Assembly (NCBI GenBank): GCA_000934385.1
Contig: KN880525.1
Coordinates: 1 to 64,000, forward strand
From: Cylindrobasidium torrendii FP15055 ss-10
Taxonomy: Eukaryota; Basidiomycota; Agaricomycetes; Agaricales; Physalacriaceae
Length of the DNA: 64,000 nucleotides
Reading direction: 5' to 3'
Below are positions 57,021 to 64,000 of the stretch, in pieces (position 1 is the first letter of the stretch; each line of letters opens with the position of its first letter). The notes beneath the pieces are model-generated. The model saw only the letters and a program-made list of their open reading frames with translations, was not told where the DNA came from and did not search any database. The position numbers and the translations under genes are program-made.

Positions 57021-60000
57021 CTATCGATAGTAGTTATTCTGCATTGGCTGCTGTTCCCACTGGTATGGCTGCTGCGGCTGCTCCCGCCAACATTGCTCCT
57101 GCACCTGCTTTACCCCTACCGTCCCCGCATATTGTGTAGAAGAATATGCAATCGATCCGTCATAGGAAGCATGCGTGCCCGTTGCACTCTGCTGTGCATA
57201 ACCATCACCGCCAGAAGCAGCCCCGGCTTCGTACTGGACGCTGGACCTCTCATCGTAGGTGTTCCCCGTTCCATAGGACAGCGAAGGCCTTTGTTCGTAA
57301 CTCGTCCCATAATTCTCCGCCGTTCCAGATCCATACCTCCCATCCGCATACTCGACCGATGGTGGTGGTGGGGCATAGGTCTGCTGGCCAGCTGGCCACT
57401 GGCCCGAACTTTCGTAGTAGGCCGGTACTGGCACGGTCTCTATCGAGCCCGTAGTTTGAGGCACTGGACTCTGGCTGGGATATCTAGATGACGGTTGGCC
57501 AACACTTTGAGTGCTTGTCGAGGCCGTCGGACTAGTCGATAGTGTGTACGCAGTGGTTGGGCTTGGATAAGTTGCCGCCGAAGGGCTGATGGAAGGTGGA
57601 TAGACGGCGACGGGGCTCGTTGCATTCGCAAGCGTCGACATAACAGGGCTTGCGGAGGGATAGGACATGGTGGGCGTAACTTGCTGCGTGTCTGGCTTGG
57701 GCGGCGGTGCCAAATGGGAAGCCACTGGACTGGGATCATGGGCTGAGAAACGCCGGGCATCGTATGACTCAATCAGTGTAGGTCCTTGGGTTCGCATCGG
57801 CGGTGCTGGCGCCTGGAAAGGCGCCATGGGGAGCAGAGCCGGAAGTTGCGGCGGGTTGGACCCTCCATCAACAGTATCAGGCCTCTTATCAACAGTTGCA
57901 TCATCCGTTTTGCGAAAGAGTGTGGTGGGCGGGCGGGCAGACGGTGGATTTTGTGGCGGCTGCGGCTCGGGCGCAGACCCGCGACGATTGAAAGAGTGTG
58001 ATGCAGAGGGGAAAGGTGGCGGGAGTGGACCCATCGACGGATGTGTTGCAGGAAAGGGAGACGGAGTCGCATTTGAGTGTTGCGTTATCGACGGTGGCTG
58101 CAGCAATGCAAAAGGCGACAATTGTTGGTTTAGAGAAGACGACCTAGTACGATGCCTTTCAGCGTCGGAGTCGGATAGATGTAGGGATGTCGGCGTATAT
58201 GCGCGCACTGGTGTTGGAGGCATTGGAGGGGCAAAAGGCGACGATTTCCCAAGAAACGAGTCGGAAGCCGAGGGATCAGAAGTGCTCCCAGAGGACGCGG
58301 AGGGGACTGCCTTTGTATTACCTACTTCCACGGACAAGCGTCGTTTGGATAGCAGACTGTCCTCCTTGTTCCGTATGCGAATTCCGATGACGGGATGCCC
58401 TCGGCTCTTCTTGGTATTTGCTGACCCATCGCTTGCCCTGGACGTTGACCGCCCACTTTCCGAGTATTCCGAGCGTACTGAAGAGACAGACGGATATGTC
58501 GCTGACTTCGCAAGAGTTTGTTGGGTGACCGTAAGAGCGATGCCCGATGGACCTGGCGAAAATGACAGCAGGCCCGACTCATCGATGATAGTCCGCTTTG
58601 CCTCAACCTCCTCCTCCTGCTTCTCGACCACTGAGTGCTTGCGTTTAAGTGTGGAACCCATAACCCCGCGGGACGAGAGGGCTTGCGCCTTTAATTCATC
58701 TAGCAGTCGCAGTGCACAATCTATCGGCACATCGTGGCCAGACCCTAGTCCACGAGCTCCTATGCTCGTTGGACACTCTGGATCACCCAATATACGATGT
58801 GCCAAGTCTAGTGCGTCTTCCGCAGCCCTCGCCAGCATAGGCATCGGTTGTTTAATGGATGCATGGGCGCATATCACAGCAGCGTCGAAGACTATCCGCG
58901 TAAATGGATAAAAGTCAAACATTGCCGGCGTGACCATCGAGTCAACTGTGTTCAGTGAGTAGCAGCCGCGTCGTTTCCACATATCCAGCATAATCTCGCA
59001 CGCCTGAAGGATTTGATGCGCAGCGTTGACCGAACCGCAGGTTGCCTGGTACGGAGCGGGCACCGTCTCAGAGACCGATGCATGTTTCCGCAAAAAGGGC
59101 ATGTATATCTTGACAATGAGCCTCTGAGCGGTGACGGCAATCTCGACGCGCTGGGCGACAACAATTGGGTCGACATTGTCCTGTTCAGTGTCTTTGGGCA
59201 ACCGCCACAGTGAAGGGAGGTCTTGCAGCCATCGAATCACTTCTGCTTCCATCGACGCCGCCTGTTCTATACCGTAGCCGTATCCATTCTTCGCAGTTGC
59301 GCTTTCCGGAGCACCGTGCAGAAGCAACGTTGTGCTAAGTTCAGAAGCGCACATTCGGCGTTGAATTTTCCGGACAAGAAGGGAGAGTCTGTACATTCCG
59401 ATGAGTGGACAGACAGCGGTGAGAAAAAGGCCCACGAACTGGCACTTCATTTCAAAATATTGAAATCCACCCCGACTGTATCCTGTCTCATCCAAATCCT
59501 CGAGAGGTGGAGGTCGTCGACTAGATGGCCCGAGGGCCTTTTTATCAAGTTCACCACAGGGTATTCTGGTGCAGAAGTCGTCGCTAATCAAAGGTTCGTG
59601 GCCCAGGGCATCTGAGACAAAGCTGAGGGTGGATGTGAGATGCAGTTGAACACGATAAGGTGAAAAGCCCTACAGATCGTAATACAACACATCCCACCAA
59701 AGCCGCCGGCGAATTTCGACGTCATAAAAATTGACAATGTCCGGCTGCTCGTCGAGCGGTTCTGGGGTCTGTACAAGCGCTCGCTTGACGAGGTCGGAGC
59801 TGAGTATCTCTTCCGGGTCCCTCGACAGGCCAACTTCCCTGGCGACATTGACAAGTTTCCCGGTCTAGAAGATGATTGAGGTGTGGGATAAGTCGAGAGT
59901 GACTGTGTGCATACCAAAGCAAACAACACCGCCGCAACACCGCCTAGATTGCCAACCCGGTCGCTATGAGCTGGTTCCCGATCCTTCTCGCGCCGACGTT

Positions 60001-61332
60001 GCCTGGATGCCATTGCTGCATCGCCAGAGTTTCCGGAGAAAGTGCTGGAGGTCTCCACCACCGCTGGTCCCAGTCCGCCCTTGATGAGATAAACTACTTG
60101 GAGCAAACAAGCCGACACGAAATCGACTCCATAAGCATTGACGCCCTTCTGGTCGACATTGACGTTGGTGGTCAATGCTCTTTCGTATTCCACAAGGGTC
60201 TGAGCGCTTAGTCGATACCAATAGTCCGCATCTAGATAGCTGTCCGGAGGATCGACCTGCATAGAATCGCTCGGCCGACGCGAGAGCTCCAAGGCGCCGA
60301 GAGCCAACGCAGCGCAAATAGCACTGTAGAATGGCACGTCCCTTTCTCTTTCCAGTCTGGAGGAAGGATCATCGTCGTTCCGTTTTCCGACACGATCTCG
60401 ATGTGTCCTTCGAGCGACCATTCTATCGACCCTTGCGCGGAATTGGGTCCAATTGATGCAAGGATAGGTATGATGCGTTGAATGTTCCGCCGCATTGAGC
60501 AGAGCATGCAGCGTAGCGGATGCGCCATGCTGAGATGAATTGGGAGGGAGTAGATTGAGCATACCGAGAGTCACCATCGGCCTCCCTGAGTGTAGTGCAT
60601 CGTGGCGAGTGGGGGTGGATGAGTCTTGTAGCGATGCTGGATAGTAGATTGATGTAGAAGGGAGCGTGTTGGATGTTGAAGTGCTGAGTTGGGCAACACT
60701 CGAACTCTTGAGTGTAACATGCGACGTGACGTCCAGATGATCAAGCCAAATGGAGGAGACATCGTCTAGGGAGAGTGACAACGATGTGTATGGTAGTGAT
60801 GCGGGTGGCGAGGCCGCGCTGCTTGAGAGTGTAGACGGTGGGCCAGTGGCTGAGGTAGGCCCGAGGAGTGCGACAGGTAGCTGGCCAGAAGTAAGCTGGG
60901 CGAGCAGGTTCTCCACTGTGACAAGCCGATTGTTAAGGGAATGTAGGTCGCTAGAACGACCTGGTTAGAGGTATGAGAAGGCAACGACAAGCACGTACAC
61001 CTTCTCAACGGCAGCTGCAGAGTAGACGCACCGCGCAATGGTATCGCGCTTCAGACAGCTACTGCATGGATTTCTCCGGTCACATTTCAACTTGAGTCGT
61101 TTGCACTTTGAGAGAGAGTTTGTCAGGTGCAGCGTCCCCAGATTCCTGAACAGACTACCTCGGCGCATACAACTGTCACGCGGGAGCGACTGTGAGACTA
61201 TGAGTATGTCGCCAATGGCCACTTTGAGAGGACACACGGGGCTATTTTTGACGGCGACAGCGCATTGTCGAACTCACTGTCCATCACGTCGGTCGTGGTA
61301 AAAGAGCAAGATCCAGGTTGCATGTCTGCCAT
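57021..61332 (-). CDS. Zn2Cys6 fungal transcription factor
   Basis: Nuclear regulator of about 1,330 residues. The binuclear zinc cluster is split by an intron: VVCAE joins CKRLKLKCDRRNPCSSC and LKRDTIARC, giving C-x2-C-x6-C-x5-C-x2-C-x8-C. A short coiled coil follows (DLHSLNNRLVTVENLLAQL), a Ser-rich linker, then a fungal_trans regulatory domain (FYSAICAALALGALELSRRP, YWYRLSAQTLVEYERAL, REVGLSRDPEEI, EIRRRLWWDVLYYD, DFYPFTRIVFDAAVICAHAS). The last 550 residues are low-complexity Pro/Ser/Tyr/Gln and resemble an activation domain. Start uncertain: ATGs at 61332 or 61323 are in frame but the intron joining them to the cluster (near 61190-61290) is not resolved. Targets unknown. Confidence 0.9.
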
Positions 61333-62299
61333 TGCACGTGGCTGTGGGGGACCACCCGATCGGGATTGGCGCTCGCTCTCGCCGTCAAATTGAAACAAAA
61401 TTAGACCGCGGATGCAATTGAACAAGAGCAGTTTGACGGCAGACTCTCCTTGAGTCGTACTTTACAGGTTGTCCGAGTCCGCCATTACTCCAACAAATGG
61501 CGTCGGACGTCCAAAATCACAGCCAGTCCCCCCCGTGCCAATCCCATGGCCGATTCAATGCGGCACTGTTGATTACGACTCTTTCATATAGCGACAATCT
61601 TCTCATTCCGTTCCGCTGGAATCTGAAGTGGTCTTTGTGGTTACGAATACAATGGCGTTCAACATAATAAGAACGCCTTTTAGTACTCCGCTTTGTTATA
61701 TGGATCACAGAGGACGAGCAAGCCTTTATGAGCAATGTCCTACAGCCGCTTTACAACTAACTGGCGATGTAAACTAGTCAGTCTCACAAGCAACACACTG
61801 GCTACAGTCGACGCAGAGGGCAGGTACCCGTTTAGCTCTTTACCATATCCCTGGTACGCAACATTAAATCCTTTCATGCACCCTTCCTCGCAAATCCCGG
61901 CCACGACAAAATGGCCTTGTGATAGGCTGTTATGATTCTATCCGTGGGTCAACCAGATCTTCGACGACGACCTTGACGAAGGGACAATGAGGGATGCCAA
62001 ACTGACGACATTGGCTTCCAAAATTCAGTAGGAACTTTTCAATCGCCCAATGGCATCACTATGCAACTTGCAGCACACAGTCACTGACCACTTCCAAATC
62101 TAGTTGGTGTTCCAAGTTCAACCAATTCCACTATTCAAAATCGAGAGGCATACACCCTCGGGATACGACGCGGTCTAGCCGTCGTCAATCAAAAGTCGTA
62201 AATACAAGTCGAGACGCTAGCGCCTTTGGCATGTTCTTGGTATAACCATCCATCTCCCTCTCCGTGCGTGGGCACACACCAGCAGCCCAGGTCGGTCAA
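61333..62299. other. Intergenic, promoter side of the Zn2Cys6 gene
   Basis: 967 bp with no supported gene. Short frames near 61517-61935 are random in composition. Confidence 0.55.
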
Positions 62300-62719
62300 T
62301 CATATGTCTCGCGCGCTTGGACTTGGGGGTATCTTGATTGTCTGCCAAGCTTCTCTCCTCTGTTCGAGCACGACCGCCCAATATCTTACTTCCTCTAGCC
62401 ATCTGTCCGCTTCTTCCATGACCGTTTCGTATCCCAAGCCAGGAGTTGATGCTCGACCTTCGACCAAATACGCAAGTGCTGGGTTGTTGTCCGGAGAGTC
62501 TGACAGACCGCTTCGACGGCGCTCAGCGGTTGGTTTGTGTGTTATTGATGGAGAATTGCTTCGAGAAGTGTTGGGGGTACCGCTTCTCGAGCTTCGATAG
62601 CTCGCAACGTTCTCACGGTCCGCTTGAGATTGGCCAGAGGTCCACCAGCCACCGAGCCAGCCGCGTCGTTGGTCATCTTGGGGATTGTAGGCACGCGTGT
62701 TCTTGTATTCAACTGGCAT
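62300..62719 (-). CDS. Small hypothetical protein (139 aa)
   Basis: A single frame from ATG 62719 to TGA gives 139 residues. The N-terminal half is polar and disordered (KNTRAYNPQDDQRRGWLGGW, then a Ser/Arg-rich stretch). The C-terminal half has a likely helix (YETVMEEADRWLEEVRYWAV, LEQRREAWQTIKI). Immediately before the start there is an acceptor-like CCAG and, further up, a GTGCGT donor, so the mRNA may have a spliced leader. The upstream frame has no ATG, and I kept the 62719 start. No family recognised. Confidence 0.55.
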   Translation of the reverse strand: MPVEYKNTRAYNPQDDQRRGWLGGWWTSGQSQADRENVASYRSSRSGTPNTSRSNSPSITHKPTAERRRSGLSDSPDNNPALAYLVEGRASTPGLGYETVMEEADRWLEEVRYWAVVLEQRREAWQTIKIPPSPSARDI

Positions 62720-63253
62720 AGCGGTTTACTACATGTTGCATTGGGTCGAAAGCAAAAGTTGTTGCATTAGCCCGGTACGCACCTTCGTCTTTGTGCTGGC
62801 GGTTCCGTAGAAACTCGGCAGGATCGTGTCGCGTCGTGTCTGGTCGTGAAGGTGGTGGTTGAAACGTAAGGTAGAGCGCCTCGCAGAATATACGTAAAGG
62901 TTCACGATCCAGGCTCGATGTATTAAAGGCTGATTGATTGAACGTCTTTCTGATCCTGGTTGGTCCCTTTATATGAGGACTCTCGAGCACTCTCGCGACA
63001 AATCCTACATTGCTGATGCATTGGAGAATGCACGTTCCAAAAAGGGTGTCGGTCTCACACTAATCTGGGAGTTGCCCGAGTTGCGTAGGCAACTTGAAGC
63101 TCTCGACAACGTGATCATGGGTACGCCAGCGCGCAGTCTCGCTGTTCGACGCGTTCACACCTCGTTTTAGGCGTGCTAGTTTTATTCCAACCTCTGGATT
63201 CATTAATAAATGAGGATTATCGTAGCGTAGATACGTGGTCGAACAATGACATT
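62720..63253. other. Intergenic upstream of the small gene
   Basis: 534 bp between two leftward genes. It probably holds the small gene's promoter: a TATAAAGG motif lies at about 62970 on the minus strand. An intron-like segment also lies near 62723-62785. No gene seen. Confidence 0.4.
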
Positions 63254-64000
63254 TCAACCGGTCGTCGCCTGCAGGGCCTTCTGTAACTCCATGTCGCGCG
63301 CAATATCACTTGGATGGATATCCCATGAGATATGCAGCCCGCCACGGCTCATAGGATACTTTTTGGATGCATGCCGGAGGGCAGTGATCATCACGTCGGG
63401 ATCGTGTATGAGAGACTGCAAAAGGGACTGTTCCCATTCATGTTGTTGGGTGCTCGCGCCATCGGACGAGCGCAGCTTTCCCCAATACGCAGCCAATTTC
63501 TTGAATATGTCTGGATTGCGCACGCCAGTCAGCCCTTGCCGTAACAAAAGGCTAAGCTGTTGCTTTTCGTCGTAGGGAGGAGGAGTGTGCCGGTCGACGA
63601 TGCCATATTTGACGATACCTAAATTAGATCATTAGTCGATAAAAGGCTTCCTCGAGCAACACTACACACAATCTTCCCATGTCGAGAGGGGCGATGCGTC
63701 ACTGCCTGTAGCGGTCTTTTCCACAGGTGGATTTATGCAGACAGTAAGGTGCTTTGGAATGTCGCGCTCCGACGGTACCGTAGGTTCGATAAGCACTTGC
63801 AACCACCTCTTCTCAGTCACCTTGAACGTTGCGCGAACGTCCCGGCCGGGAAAACTTGCCACTATTGCAGCGCTCACATTCTCGAACATGTGCATACAGT
63901 GTTTGACAAGTGAAGAGACATGGACTTTAGGCCCAAAAATTGCATCGTCCATCGCTTCGCGTGCAAGGTACTCAAACCCAAATATATGAGACGTATTGTG
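63254..64000 (-). CDS. Unknown protein, N-terminus cut by window edge
   Basis: Two exons (63670-64000 and 63254-63618) join in phase through a GTGTGT/TAG intron; the frame is open at the window edge, so the start lies outside. The visible part is about 230 residues: a mixed alpha/beta piece (IFGPKVHVSSLVKHCMHMFE, ATFKVTEKRWLQVLIEPTVP), a Pro-rich hinge (DRHTPPPYDEKQQ) and a helical tail (DIFKKLAAYWGKLRSSDGAS, then DPDVMITALRHASKKYPMSR). No catalytic motif or membrane segment is evident and I recognise no family. Confidence 0.65.

Noticed and set aside
57667..58911. Long rightward frame (414 codons) opposite the Zn2Cys6 gene
   Set aside because: It mirrors the low-complexity Pro/Ser C-terminal region and has Gly/Arg/Ser-rich shadow composition.
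55303..61332. 2OG oxygenase next to a Zn2Cys6 regulator as a secondary-metabolite cluster
   Set aside because: No core synthase, P450, methyltransferase or transporter lies next to them, and the flanking genes are ribosomal or unknown. Two adjacent genes are not enough.

Overview
This is a nuclear segment of a basidiomycete fungus, most likely an agaricomycete. Genes are close together on both strands and are cut by many short introns (about 45-55 bp, GT-AG with rare GC-AG). The conserved proteins are eukaryotic housekeeping proteins of fungal type: threonine synthase, INO1, RBX1, TBCC, a TAF-type histone fold, S30 and a Zn2Cys6 regulator. There are no operons, plasmid functions, CRISPR arrays or viral genes. 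I built the exon models by hand from splice signals and reading phase, so conserved genes are firm while the starts of unknown genes are softer.

Layout. 1-9 kb: a partial unknown gene, a small basic ORF, threonine synthase (-), RBX1 (+), a 71-residue protein (-) and an MFS transporter (+). 9.1-20.6 kb (-): one 16-exon gene that reads in phase for 3,567 residues. It has an acidic start, a PH domain, several thousand low-complexity residues, a collagen-like stretch, an RS domain and a coiled-coil tail. 20.7-21.2 kb: a 487-bp MITE-like element with perfect 20-bp inverted ends. 21.5-33.2 kb (all -): a RING E3 resembling Psh1, a TPT-family transporter, INO1, malic enzyme and tubulin cofactor C. 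33.5-37.1 kb: a TAF8/BTP-like TFIID subunit (+), an unresolved segment and an unknown gene (-). 37.3-39.1 kb: a gene-poor island with a tRNA-Glu carrying a 7-nt intron, a deleted tRNA-Glu relic and a second inverted-repeat element full of GTACC motifs. 39.2-49.3 kb (all -): an IGHMBP2-type helicase, a probable F-box gene with an in-frame amber codon, an aspartic-protease-like membrane protein without visible catalytic Asp motifs, a ketopantoate-reductase-like enzyme with two GC-AG introns and an NAD-dependent epimerase. 49.3-64 kb: sparse, with an ORFan, an unknown basic protein, ribosomal protein S30, a 2OG-Fe(II) oxygenase (+), a large Zn2Cys6 transcription factor (-), a small unknown protein and a partial unknown gene.

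Most genes are independent housekeeping functions and do not form a pathway cluster. Functional themes are central metabolism (threonine, inositol, malate, pantoate-type reduction), ubiquitin ligases (RBX1, the RING E3, possibly the F-box protein), transcription (TAF, Zn2Cys6) and tubulin folding. The strongest candidates for something undescribed are the giant PH/RS/coiled-coil gene, the two short inverted-repeat elements and the tRNA-Glu island.
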